Assembly: GCA_029565395.1 (NCBI GenBank)
Contig: JAKQOG010000139.1
Coordinates: forward strand, 1 to 64,000
Source: Candidatus Hydrogenedentota bacterium
Lineage (GTDB): Bacteria > Hydrogenedentota > Hydrogenedentia > Hydrogenedentales > CAILVY01
Direction: 5' to 3'
DNA length: 64,000 nt
Position 1 is the first letter of the stretch. Every line of letters starts with the position of its first letter. Of this stretch, positions 45,375 to 54,334 are shown one piece after another. The notes beneath the pieces are model-generated. The model was not told where the DNA came from. It did not search any database and saw nothing but the letters and a program-made list of their open reading frames with translations. Both the position numbers and the translations under genes were made by a program.

Positions 45375-46586
45375 TTGAAAGAAAAAATGCAGCCTGAAAA
45401 AAGATATCCCGCGCGGGGTTCCGCAAAAAAAATCCGGATTACACGCCGCGGATTTATCAAACAGGCGGCATGTGCCACGGCACTTCCCCTGTTGAGTGGG
45501 GCCGCTAGTGGAGTTGAAAAACCAGACGAAGGGCGAAAACTTTGTTATGTAGGGTGGCAGGTGGGCATTACCTATCAATCCGGGAGGCCGCAAGGATTGG
45601 ACCGGGACTATTTCATGCGCTTGCTGGATGAAATGGCCTCACAGCGGATGAATCTGCTCAGCCTCATGATGATGAGCTATGGATATTTTGATCCGGAACA
45701 CGATGGGTATGCGTGGCCGGTGCAAAACCCCGCGTTGCAGCATTATCAGGACACTCATTGCATCAATGGAAAAATGGGCACCGAATTTGTGCGGGAGATC
45801 ATCGAGGCAGCCGCAGAACGCCATATCGAAGTCCAGCTCTTTCTGAATTGGGGCATCTGGAACCCGGAAAAGATCCGCCAGGGCTATCCTTCGGCAGTGG
45901 TTCAGACCGATAAGGAGGGGAAAACTGGCGGTTGGCTGCATTGCCCCGATTCACCCGGCGGCTGGCAGGCCGGATTGGATGAAACAAAGGATTTGCTGGA
46001 ATTTTACAAATACCCGAATGTAATGGGATTCGCATTCGAACGGGTTGGTTACCAGAGCCGCGGCTATTGCTATTGTCCGCACTCACGCGCCCGTTTCCAG
46101 TCCGACACCGGAATCGATATGGAAAAGGTGGATGAGGATCGCATTGACGCATGGAAACGTGATCGCGCCGGCGATCTGATCACGGAGTATGTACAGCATC
46201 TCCGGCGTATACATCCCAAACTCTCCGTCGGCCTGCACACACAATGCGCGCCGGGCTGGGGACACGATGCCGCCCGGCTTGCCGCTCAGGGAATCGATCT
46301 GCTTTTGCCGCATACCGTCCAGTTCCAGGAGACAGAGGAAAGTCTCCATGCGCTTATACACCGCCTGGAACCCAATCCCTGCGTGCTGCATTTCTGTACG
46401 CGTGACAAACGCCCCGCCAACTATAACCTGTGGATCAAAACCCCGGAGATTATCAACCAGGTGTTCGAATGGATCTTGCGTTATCCCGGTGCGAATCATG
46501 CCGGTTTTCTTTTCTTCAATGAACCCGCCACTTCTCCTGCCAACAAAAAAGCCGTCTACGAGAACCTCAAGCGCTTTGATTGGTGA
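45375..46586 (+). CDS. Tat-exported TIM-barrel glycoside-hydrolase-like protein
   Basis: A TTG start at 45375 has GAGGA 9 nt upstream; ATG 45387 is possible. The N-terminus is a Tat signal ('ITRRGFIKQAACATALPLLS'). The 403-residue protein looks like a (beta/alpha)8 barrel: 'RLLDEMASQRMNLLSLMMMS', 'IIEAAAERHIEVQLFLNWGI', 'NVMGFAFERVGYQSRGYCYC' and 'HPKLSVGLHTQCAPGWG'. 'CYCPHSRARF' is a variant of the 'C.C..C...F' motif seen in some glycosidase-like barrels, with Ser for the third Cys. Family number and substrate cannot be set. Its stop (46586) directly abuts the stop of the convergent phosphoesterase gene (46587). Confidence 0.75.
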   Translation: MKEKMQPEKRYPARGSAKKIRITRRGFIKQAACATALPLLSGAASGVEKPDEGRKLCYVGWQVGITYQSGRPQGLDRDYFMRLLDEMASQRMNLLSLMMMSYGYFDPEHDGYAWPVQNPALQHYQDTHCINGKMGTEFVREIIEAAAERHIEVQLFLNWGIWNPEKIRQGYPSAVVQTDKEGKTGGWLHCPDSPGGWQAGLDETKDLLEFYKYPNVMGFAFERVGYQSRGYCYCPHSRARFQSDTGIDMEKVDEDRIDAWKRDRAGDLITEYVQHLRRIHPKLSVGLHTQCAPGWGHDAARLAAQGIDLLLPHTVQFQETEESLHALIHRLEPNPCVLHFCTRDKRPANYNLWIKTPEIINQVFEWILRYPGANHAGFLFFNEPATSPANKKAVYENLKRFDW

Positions 46587-47516
46587 TTACTCGGTTTTCC
46601 ATTCTTTCTTCCAACAAGGCCCCCAGCCCTGTGCGGTGCGGCAGGTAACCATTAGATGATCCGTGGTCACCTGCACCGCCAGCCAATCACCATCCGGAGC
46701 CTTCCCTGCAATAAATACATCGATACCATTCCACTGATAGTGTTTCTGGGCGTGCAAATGCCCATGAAAAATCGCCAGCACATTCAAGTCTTTGATTTCC
46801 TCGAAGCAGGCGTCGCGTTCAGGCTGGGTCCACCAGCGGTCTTCCACACTGAAATGGTCGAACCCGTAATGGTGAAACAAAATTACAGGCTGTTTTGGGT
46901 TAGCCAACCGTGCTTTGTCCTCGCGCAGAAATGCAAGACTCCCCGATGCCCGCGCTGTCTCGCCTGGATATAATCCCAGGTTCATAAAGTGGACACCGCC
47001 CCAATCCCATGAAGACTGCAAACCGCTCGCGGACACATGCCCGCCCTGACGCCGCGCGTTCCGCGCGCGGATTGCGTTTAATACATGGGGTCGTCCCTCG
47101 GTCAGGTCATGATTGCCGAAGGCCTCGAATATGGGGTATGGGAGCCGGTTCTCGCCCGAGAATCCATAGTCATCGCAAAAACCATCATGCCGTTTCAGCA
47201 AACGATAACCATACCAGTTAAAGTAATTCGCCGTGTCCGTCAGATCGCCCGCCACCAACACCCCTACAGGTGCGTTTACCACCCCCCCGCCGGCCGTTTC
47301 GGGCCAAGCCGACCCCGGCAGCATTTTCATGGCGTCAATGGTTGCTTTATTGGCCGCTTCATTTGTTTCCCATTGATCAAGGCCATAATGGGTGTCGGCA
47401 ACAACAAAGAACGTGAACGGAAGGGAATCCACCATGGGAATGGGAAACGGTTTTTCACGCCCGCACCCACAGACTACAACGAACAGCACGGTCAGCAACT
47501 TAAGAAGCCGTATCAT
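46587..47516 (-). CDS. Calcineurin-like phosphoesterase lipoprotein
   Basis: The ATG at 47516 has AGGA upstream and begins a lipoprotein signal ('LLKLLTVLFVVVCGC', Cys about 18); the frame from 47573 adds a leader without a signal. The 309-residue protein carries the phosphoesterase motifs 'VVADTHYG' (DxH), 'VAGDLTD' (GD), 'AFGNHDL' (GNHD), 'LFHHYGFD' and 'FHGHLHA' (GHxH). A binuclear metal centre is therefore complete. It would hydrolyse phosphate esters or phosphodiesters outside the cytoplasm. The substrate is unknown. Confidence 0.9.
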   Translation of the reverse strand: MIRLLKLLTVLFVVVCGCGREKPFPIPMVDSLPFTFFVVADTHYGLDQWETNEAANKATIDAMKMLPGSAWPETAGGGVVNAPVGVLVAGDLTDTANYFNWYGYRLLKRHDGFCDDYGFSGENRLPYPIFEAFGNHDLTEGRPHVLNAIRARNARRQGGHVSASGLQSSWDWGGVHFMNLGLYPGETARASGSLAFLREDKARLANPKQPVILFHHYGFDHFSVEDRWWTQPERDACFEEIKDLNVLAIFHGHLHAQKHYQWNGIDVFIAGKAPDGDWLAVQVTTDHLMVTCRTAQGWGPCWKKEWKTE

Positions 47517-47773
47517 CCGTGGTTTTCCTAGGAAGCTATCGATACAATCTACAAACCTTCTATCTTTATACATAGCGTCATCGTAGCAACTTCTTCCGCC
47601 ATTGTAAAAAAGAGGGGATGGATCAAATGCACCATTTGCTTCTGTTTCTTTTTTCTATGTGTTGTTTTAAACTTTCTCCATTGACTACAATGGGTGACAT
47701 GGCGGGTACCCTCAACCAAGTGTTAGAGGAATGCCGCCGGAGCGTGCGTAACCACATGAAGTAAGGAGGCAGT

Positions 47774-50089
47774 ATGATTGCAGTACGAGGGTCTATCTTG
47801 GGGGTGTTATTGGTAGCCGCGGGGTTTGCCGGGGCAAAGACGGTGCAGGTGCCTGGAGACTATTCCACGATCCAAGCGGCGCTGGATGCGAGCGTGGCGG
47901 GGGACACCATCCATGTAGCAGCGGCTACCTACAAGGAATGTCTCCATTTCAAGAGCGGTGTTCACCTTGAAGGCGCCGGAAGCACAGAAACCATTGTCCT
48001 GGTTCCTTTTAAGATGGGAGAAATTCTGAAAATTGAAAACGCGGAATCGGGCAGCATATCCGGACTTGCATTTCAGCATGAGAATACACAGGCACTCAAG
48101 CAAAATCGAAAAGAATGGCCGGATGCTATTGTAGCAACAGACAGCCAGGTTGAGATTAAACAATGCCGCCTGGGGCCCAGCGCGGGATGCGGGATCGTCA
48201 TTTCCGGGAAGAGTAAAGTGCAGGTGGTGCAATGCGAGGCGCAAGGCAATTGGCAATATGGCATCGCCGTACGTGGCAAAGAAGCGGATGCCATTTTGCA
48301 GGAAAACACGTGCTCGAAAAATGCTAATCATGGCATTTGTATATGGGATGGGGGTCATGCCGAAGTAAAGAAAAATACTTGTGCTGGGAACAACTATGAT
48401 GGCATTCAGGTAGATAATCCGGACACCGAAGTGCGCTTAATAGAAAATATCTGTGAGGGAAATGGGTGGAGCGGTATCCGTGCTGATGATCGCCCATCGG
48501 TAACCATGATTGAGAATCTCTGCCGAGGCAATACGCACGACGGCATTGTTATCTTTCAGGGTTCGATATGTTCGGTGAAGAAAAATGCTTGTGAGAAAAA
48601 CGGAGAAGATGGTATATGTGTGGGGGTTTGGGGCACACAGGCAACCGTAAGTGGGAATACCTGCCAGGAAAACCTCTGTAACGGCATCAGGATTGTGCAA
48701 GGCGCGGCAGGAACAGTTCGCGAAAACCGTTGCGCCAGGAACAAGTTATCAGGCATAGCACTTTCCCACTGGGATACCAATCCCGTGCTGGAGGCCAACG
48801 AATGTACCGAAAATGAGCAACATGGGTTGTATTTCGAAAGCGGTTGTACTGGAAACGCCCGGGGAAACCGCTGTATACATAATAAACAAGATGGCATCCA
48901 TGTAACAGATGAAGGAACTGCCCCTGATATTGGTGAAAATGTTTGTGAAGAAAATGGCGGGCAATCTGTTGCCCGAGTGTCGGGGAAAAAGGCACGGATG
49001 CAGGATCAAATTTTTAGCGGAACTGCCGGATGGTATTTGAAAGCGGGATATTACGATGTATTGGAACGTACGGCAACAAGACTGCGCGATATAAAGCCCC
49101 GGTATATTCACGGTCAGCCGCAATTGGAATATTTTTATCAACAACTTTTTGCCGGTTATGGCAGCCATTGTACGCCTGATTTGAAAGCAATATTACCAGC
49201 GCTCGACGCATGGGAAAAGGCATATCCAGACTCGATTACAGAAAAAGTTGTACGCGGAACCGCCTATCATGGCTATGCGTGGAGTATTCGTGGGCCTGGT
49301 TTTGCAAATACAGTAAAACCAGAAGCTTGGGAAGGATATAATGAAAACCTGAAAATATCCATGAACATCCTTGAAAAAGCGGCAAAGTCATCGCCGAACG
49401 ATCCACAGTTATACACCATGTTGGTCGATGCGGCTATGTCCGGCTCATGTGATGAAAGCAAGATTGAGGAATTCTTTAATAAAGGGATCGAGATTGATCG
49501 TTCCTATTTTCCTCTCTACACCAAAATGGCTTTTGATCTGCTGCCCCGTTGGCATGGAGGCAGGGGAGATGTGGAGGCATTTGCCACCCGCGCAACCGAT
49601 CTGACGAGAGATGAGTACGGCGAGTCTTTATATGGACTGATAGCAATGTGGACGCTAAAACGATATGACAATAATGAATACTTGGCTAAGCATAATTTCA
49701 ACTGGGATCGCGTTAAAAAAGGAATGGAAGATTATCTTGCAGCATATCCGTCCTCCAATTATCATCTTAATCAATTTTGCCTCATGGCATGTGTGCACGG
49801 GGACCGAGAGACTGCGCGGGCACTGTTTGAAAAGATCGGAGACGGCCTGGATATTGCTTCTACCTGGTATGATGAAAAGAATGTGCGACGATGGAAACGA
49901 TGGGTCAATGGATTGGCCGAGCCTCCCTTGGACAAAAAAAGCGTACAACTCCGGCAGACTGCGTATAAAAACTCAGGAGGAATGCTGCACGATATTGTCG
50001 TAGGCCTCGTGGTTATTGGAGGCATGATATTTGTGGTGGGTGGGCTCATGGCAGGAATTGTCCTCTTCGCGATGAGGCGTTCCCGGTAA
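47774..50089 (+). CDS. Membrane-anchored right-handed beta-helix protein with cysteine ladder
   Basis: AAGGAGGCAGT precedes the ATG. After a signal peptide and 'VPGDYSTIQAALDASVAGDT' (typical front of CASH/beta-helix proteins), residues about 45-400 form a right-handed parallel beta-helix. At least ten successive rungs of 23-24 residues carry 'N-x-C-x-x-N....GI', placing a Cys at the same position of each turn. Residues about 420-735 are helical and TPR-like ('ISMNILEKAAKSSPNDPQLY', 'DVEAFATRATDLTRDEYGES'). A C-terminal transmembrane helix ('IVVGLVVIGGMIFVVGGLMA') and 'RRSR' tail anchor it. Beta-helices of this type bind or cleave polysaccharides; activity is not shown. Confidence 0.85.
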   Translation: MIAVRGSILGVLLVAAGFAGAKTVQVPGDYSTIQAALDASVAGDTIHVAAATYKECLHFKSGVHLEGAGSTETIVLVPFKMGEILKIENAESGSISGLAFQHENTQALKQNRKEWPDAIVATDSQVEIKQCRLGPSAGCGIVISGKSKVQVVQCEAQGNWQYGIAVRGKEADAILQENTCSKNANHGICIWDGGHAEVKKNTCAGNNYDGIQVDNPDTEVRLIENICEGNGWSGIRADDRPSVTMIENLCRGNTHDGIVIFQGSICSVKKNACEKNGEDGICVGVWGTQATVSGNTCQENLCNGIRIVQGAAGTVRENRCARNKLSGIALSHWDTNPVLEANECTENEQHGLYFESGCTGNARGNRCIHNKQDGIHVTDEGTAPDIGENVCEENGGQSVARVSGKKARMQDQIFSGTAGWYLKAGYYDVLERTATRLRDIKPRYIHGQPQLEYFYQQLFAGYGSHCTPDLKAILPALDAWEKAYPDSITEKVVRGTAYHGYAWSIRGPGFANTVKPEAWEGYNENLKISMNILEKAAKSSPNDPQLYTMLVDAAMSGSCDESKIEEFFNKGIEIDRSYFPLYTKMAFDLLPRWHGGRGDVEAFATRATDLTRDEYGESLYGLIAMWTLKRYDNNEYLAKHNFNWDRVKKGMEDYLAAYPSSNYHLNQFCLMACVHGDRETARALFEKIGDGLDIASTWYDEKNVRRWKRWVNGLAEPPLDKKSVQLRQTAYKNSGGMLHDIVVGLVVIGGMIFVVGGLMAGIVLFAMRRSR

Positions 50090-50133
50090 ATCAGGTTTCT
50101 CTGCTTATAATTACGAACCGCTCCCGCTACTCT

Positions 50134-50946
50134 TTACTTTTCCAGTGCCGCTATGGTTTCATCTTCAAGAATAGCGTCTGGTTCAAGAATGAGGATATGA
50201 CTTTTATCCTTGAGGCGTGTCCCCGCATACTGGCAAAAACTGTTCCTGATGATGTCTTGCAAGGGCTCAAACTCGGCGCAGAGGGTCTCGACCGATTCGA
50301 CGGCATCAACGGCCACCGCGAAATTCTTCCGAGCCGACTTCAATACCAGCGCGATTTCCCGGCTTGAATCAGCGAGGGTTCTGCGCAAGTTTTCAAAAAG
50401 ACCCGCTACCACGGCGAGGTCGGTGCTTTCAGTCTTCTGGATGAGTTGCCGAGCGGCTTCAACCTTGTCTTTTTTCTGAAGCGAGATTGCTTCTTGGGCG
50501 ATACCGTGAATTCTGGCGTGCGGCGCATCAAACTTGGCTAAAAGGTTCGAAACCATCAGATTTTCCGTGCGATAGGCATCATACCACTTGCCAAAAGCGC
50601 ATTGATGCGGATCCGTTGCGAGTGTAAAGGGCCGGTTTTCATCTATGCACGCCCTGAGTTCCCGCAACCAGTTGCGATGATCTTGTTCGCGCTGCTGCAG
50701 CATGGCAATTAATTCTTGGTTTTCCGTATGCGCAGACACCATGCCCAGTCTCTCCCGCAAATCGATGAGCGGCAATACCTTTCCCCGCAGATTCATCACG
50801 CCTCGAATAAAGGAAGGAACATTTGGAACGGAACTGAGGAGAGGCATCGACACCATTTCTTGCACCCAGTTTGCCGATACGCCAAACACACTGTCACCCA
50901 GCCGGATGACTAACCACGGTTTAGTTGCTTCTAATGTCGTATTCAT
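50134..50946 (-). CDS. CheW protein with inserted CZB zinc-binding domain
   Basis: The 270-residue protein starts at 50946. Residues 10-70 are the first half of a CheW domain ('LGDSVFGVSANWVQEMV', 'FIRGVMNLRGKVLPLIDLRERLG'-type). Residues 85-190 are a CZB domain with the expected zinc ligands: His90 in 'DHRNWL', Cys116 in 'QCAFGKWY', and His143/His147 in 'PHARIH'. Residues 197-260 resume the second half of CheW ('FAVAVDAVESVETL', 'SHILILEPDAIL'). CZB domains sense zinc or hypochlorite in chemoreceptors and cyclases. CheW couples receptors to the CheA kinase. No other chemotaxis gene is in the window, so it may serve a remote array or an alternative signalling pathway. Confidence 0.88.
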   Translation of the reverse strand: MNTTLEATKPWLVIRLGDSVFGVSANWVQEMVSMPLLSSVPNVPSFIRGVMNLRGKVLPLIDLRERLGMVSAHTENQELIAMLQQREQDHRNWLRELRACIDENRPFTLATDPHQCAFGKWYDAYRTENLMVSNLLAKFDAPHARIHGIAQEAISLQKKDKVEAARQLIQKTESTDLAVVAGLFENLRRTLADSSREIALVLKSARKNFAVAVDAVESVETLCAEFEPLQDIIRNSFCQYAGTRLKDKSHILILEPDAILEDETIAALEK

Positions 50947-51456
50947 CGATTACCCCTTTCAAATTGCTGGTTGTGCACGCGTTTCCCTGAACCATGAAAA
51001 CGCATCGCGCTAATTTTCTTTACTTCAGGAACGTAACACCATAAATGAATCAAGCACCTATCACAAGGCATTATGAAATCATCGGGGTGATTTGTCAAGG
51101 TGGTTTTCGGATTTCTCGTACGGGGCTTTTGACAGCGATCCGGCGATCTTTCTTCCTTGGTTTGTTATGCCCTCGTCTCACTTGAACGCTTCCTTCAGGC
51201 GGAGTGTCATGCCCATGGCGCCTAATCTCATTTCAAAGCCTAAATTTACCTCAGAGGCTATCAACGCTTGCCGTAGGATAGCGTCATTTTCCCTCCTTGT
51301 CAATCCATCCCTTGTACATCCGCCGGCATTTTGAATGAAGGGGCACGAATGGTCTATAACCCGAATGAGTTTCTGTACTGTCCTGTGATTTGGCATTTGA
51401 GGTATCTGTTTGTTCCATAAGCCCGAAAGAGCTTGGGATGCAAAGGATGGTTCGTG
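50947..51456. other. Intergenic region without a supported gene
   Basis: Five hundred bases lie between the divergent CheW-CZB gene and the three-gene operon. Open frames exist on both strands (for example minus strand 51178-51561), but none has a good ribosome site or recognisable sequence. I see no strong promoter or terminator. Confidence 0.4.
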
Positions 51457-52269
51457 ATGAGTGATGATGAAATCATGGTAATGATATTCTCCGTGATTGC
51501 GGGGATAGCAGGCGCTTTTTTTACAAGCACCTCCCGATTGCCAGGGGTATACACAAGACACAATCCCGGCATCGGCCTTATGCGGTTGGCGGTAGTGATT
51601 TCAGTTGTGTGGACGTGGTATGTCATTCAATACCATGGGGATCCCAGCATTAAAGGTGTGTATGTAGCCTTTTACCTGGTCATGGCCTATGGCATCACCA
51701 AGATATGCGGTCAGGTGTTCACCGGCGTCTATGGAGTGAATCTGCGTGTTGATGTTTATGAACGCAAAAACCTGGCGGCTGCGCTGTTTGTCGCCGCTTT
51801 TACCTTGGCCACGGGGATTGTATTCGGAGGGAGCCTTTGGGGAGAAGCTGATCCTCTTTCTGATGCAGAGGGCGGCTGGTGGATCCCAGCCGGTTTTTTC
51901 CTGATGGGATGGATTTCCCTGGTGGTGGCCACCGCACTATATCTGTGGCGGGAACCAGGCCCTTTCAGCCGTCAAATACGCCGGGACTTAGACAAGGCCC
52001 AAGGGTGGAGCGTGGCCGTTTACGTGTTGAGCGTGTCAACCTTGCTTCTACAGGGTGTGGCAGGTGATTTCTGGGGGTGGCGGCATGGCATTCTCGGCAT
52101 GGGAACTATTGCCATCATGCTGGTGGGCCACGAAGCAATTGCTTTCGCGGGGCGTAATGCGCCGCTGACGATTTTCATGCGGTTGATTGAACAGGGTATG
52201 TATGTCGGCCTTGCGGTTCTCGCTTGGATCATTAATCGGACAATCGACCAATGGTACCTTGGGGGGTGA
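51457..52269 (+). CDS. Eight-helix membrane protein, first gene of an ATP-grasp operon
   Basis: The ATG at 51457 has GGATGG upstream; TTG 51433 is a poorer alternative. The 270-residue protein has about eight hydrophobic helices: 'IMVMIFSVIAGIAGAFF', 'LMRLAVVISVVWTWYVIQY', 'YVAFYLVMAYGITKICG', 'ALFVAAFTLATGIVFGG', 'WIPAGFFLMGWISLVVATAL', 'VAVYVLSVSTLLLQGV', 'ILGMGTIAIMLVGHEAIAF' and 'GMYVGLAVLAWII'. I do not recognise the family. The gene ends 2 nt before the ATP-grasp gene, so it is cotranscribed. It could be a transporter or scaffold for whatever the ATP-grasp enzyme makes. Confidence 0.75.
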   Translation: MSDDEIMVMIFSVIAGIAGAFFTSTSRLPGVYTRHNPGIGLMRLAVVISVVWTWYVIQYHGDPSIKGVYVAFYLVMAYGITKICGQVFTGVYGVNLRVDVYERKNLAAALFVAAFTLATGIVFGGSLWGEADPLSDAEGGWWIPAGFFLMGWISLVVATALYLWREPGPFSRQIRRDLDKAQGWSVAVYVLSVSTLLLQGVAGDFWGWRHGILGMGTIAIMLVGHEAIAFAGRNAPLTIFMRLIEQGMYVGLAVLAWIINRTIDQWYLGG

Positions 52270-52271
52270 CT

Positions 52272-53465
52272 ATGCGCCTTGAAACTATGTCCATTGCCCC
52301 TGAACACTTTGAGTCGCTCGTTGAGGAACTCCGCTTCCGTTACCATAAATGGGATGCCTATGTGGGAGGAATCTTGCGCGTCGTGCCACATGCCCTCGTG
52401 ATCGCACAGAATGAACACGAGGAGGCGGTGCAAAGCTGCATCCGGCTGCAGGGCGCCTTCGAAAGGGCCGCAGCCCGCCTGTTTGACGAACCTGCATGGA
52501 TGGACCGGTTGGGAATTCCCAAGGTGGTGCAACAAATTGCCCGTGCGGAGAGCCCCCACCCCTACAGCGTCGTCCGCTATGATCTTATTCCCACGGCAAC
52601 GGGCTGGATGGCGCCGGAAGTCAATGAAGATGCGCCGGGCGGCTTTAATGAATCCATAGCAGGCAGGCCTCTTTTTGGCGGACGATTGAACGGCTTCGCC
52701 ATTCCGGGGGATTTTGCAAAGAGTTTTCAGGATTCCATGCCTCCGGGCAAACGCGCGGGGCTTATATACGCCACCGGATATGCCGAGGATCTGCAGCATA
52801 TGCTGATTCTGGCGGACTTGCTTCGGGAAAAGGGCGTTGAGTCCGTGCTCGCATCGCCGGAGCATCTCACCTGCAGGCCCTATGGACGTCCGCGGATTTG
52901 CGGCGAGCCTGTGGACTGGATTTTCCGCTTCTTCCCCGGAGAATGGTATGCGTATCTGGACAATACCCGTACATGGTGCAGGACGGTGGCCAGAATCCCC
53001 GTGGTTAATCCCTTGTCACGGTTGTTGCGGCAAACAAAAGGGTTATACGCCTTGTGGCGCGAGACCCCCCTTGTGGATGAAGACGACACCGCGCTGCTGA
53101 ACAAATTCACGCCGCATACGGAGTTTTTTCAACGAGATCGCGTGGACTTCTATCTGGCTCATAGGGAAGAATGGGCGTTAAAGCAATTATTCGGCCGGAT
53201 GGGCGATACGGTGACGCTTGGGCGCCTGTGCACCCAGGCCGTATGGGAAAAAGCCATCGAGGAAGCAGCCAAAAAGCCGGAAACCTGGATTGCACAGCAC
53301 GCTTTCTCTCCCTTACCGGTATCCAATGGCGCGCACACCTTGTTTCCGGCGTTGGGCGTCTACCTGATAAACGGCGCTTTTGCCGGGTATTACTCTCGCG
53401 CAGACGAACTCGGTTTAACAACTCATGAGGCTCATTATGTGGTCACTGCTGTTGAAACTGCTTGA
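52272..53465 (+). CDS. Glutathionylspermidine-synthase-like ATP-grasp protein
   Basis: The ATG at 52272 lies after a strong purine-rich site and 2 nt after the previous stop. The 397-residue protein has 'PTATGWMAPEVNEDAPGGFN' (about residues 112-130), like the substrate loop of glutathionylspermidine-synthase-type or circularly permuted ATP-grasp enzymes. 'LVDEDDTALLNKFTPHTEFF', 'KQLFGRMGDTVTLG' and 'VYLINGAFAGYYSRAD' are in the order expected for the nucleotide-binding part of an ATP-grasp fold. Such enzymes ligate a carboxylate to an amine (peptide-like bond). The substrates here are unknown. The C-terminus overlaps the next gene by 29 nt. Confidence 0.68.
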   Translation: MRLETMSIAPEHFESLVEELRFRYHKWDAYVGGILRVVPHALVIAQNEHEEAVQSCIRLQGAFERAAARLFDEPAWMDRLGIPKVVQQIARAESPHPYSVVRYDLIPTATGWMAPEVNEDAPGGFNESIAGRPLFGGRLNGFAIPGDFAKSFQDSMPPGKRAGLIYATGYAEDLQHMLILADLLREKGVESVLASPEHLTCRPYGRPRICGEPVDWIFRFFPGEWYAYLDNTRTWCRTVARIPVVNPLSRLLRQTKGLYALWRETPLVDEDDTALLNKFTPHTEFFQRDRVDFYLAHREEWALKQLFGRMGDTVTLGRLCTQAVWEKAIEEAAKKPETWIAQHAFSPLPVSNGAHTLFPALGVYLINGAFAGYYSRADELGLTTHEAHYVVTAVETA

Positions 53466-54318
53466 AAGCATCGCAAGAATCCGTATTCCCTTCTACCGGT
53501 TTTCAACTACGCTATCCGTTGGCCAGTCGAATGCGGCGGATGCCTGCGGAACAAACGAGTGGCGGGCGTTTCTTGAAGGGAGGGCACTGTCCCGGGTGTG
53601 GGGGCCTCACGCAAAGAGCCCCTGGACGCCATTTCATATTCTGACGCTTTTTGTTTCCCTGGATTACGTGCAAAAAAATGAGGTGGGACCTTGCGAAAGC
53701 GACCCATGGCCCATACGGAACTTTCAAATCCCCCCGTGGATAGACAGCAGCACGTTGCTCCTTATTGATTTGCCCGGCCCCCAGAGTGTAGCGCTGGGCG
53801 CCGCATTGGCCGTTGGAGGCTGTGACTTGGTCTGCACGTTCAACAATTGGCCACATCCCAAAGGGCTGATCAAACCTGAAGAAACGCTGGCTGCCCTCTT
53901 GCGTTACGCTTCTTGGTTGAGCAGGAACCGCACCGCTTATCCTACGCCCGGCCCCGTGGCTTGGCTATGCGACTCCGGACGGCTTGGCGTCCGGCGGGGA
54001 AGACCCGATGAATTCGACAATCGATACTATATTGAGGACAATGTTGTTCCCGGCCCGAACTATCTGCGGGAACGGAACATCTCGAAAATTATCTATGTAT
54101 CAGGCGGGCCGGAGATTATTGCCGACCTGGGAGTTCATTTGTACACGTTTAAACAAGAGGGGTTTCAGGTAGGGCTGTCCCTTGCTTACAGCAATGGTGT
54201 TCTGGCCGATCCCGTAGCTATTGTACCTCCGGAGAAACCATTCAATACCACGGGCTTTTTCCGCTCTTCGGCCGGGGGATTTGGCGCTCCAGTACCACAT
54301 CCTTCATCGGGCGGTTAA
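53437..54318 (+). CDS. Protein of unknown family, third gene of the ATP-grasp operon
   Basis: The ATG at 53437 has GAGG 7 nt upstream and overlaps the ATP-grasp gene by 29 nt, which implies coupled translation; ATG 53425 is an alternative. The 293-residue protein is mixed alpha/beta, with 'STLLLIDLPGPQSVALGAAL', 'GGCDLVCTFNNWPHPKGLI' and 'SKIIYVSGGPEIIADLG'. No signal peptide or membrane helix is clear. I do not recognise a domain. The 'LIDLPGPQSVALGA' strand-loop-helix could be a nucleotide- or phosphate-binding turn, but this is only a guess. It probably acts with the ATP-grasp enzyme. Confidence 0.72.
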   Translation: MWSLLLKLLESIARIRIPFYRFSTTLSVGQSNAADACGTNEWRAFLEGRALSRVWGPHAKSPWTPFHILTLFVSLDYVQKNEVGPCESDPWPIRNFQIPPWIDSSTLLLIDLPGPQSVALGAALAVGGCDLVCTFNNWPHPKGLIKPEETLAALLRYASWLSRNRTAYPTPGPVAWLCDSGRLGVRRGRPDEFDNRYYIEDNVVPGPNYLRERNISKIIYVSGGPEIIADLGVHLYTFKQEGFQVGLSLAYSNGVLADPVAIVPPEKPFNTTGFFRSSAGGFGAPVPHPSSGG

Positions 54319-54334
54319 GAAAGGAACGTTATAG

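Noticed and set aside
51178-51561. 127-codon open frame on the minus strand
   Set aside because: It overlaps the start of the better-supported membrane protein gene, has no ribosome site and no recognisable sequence.
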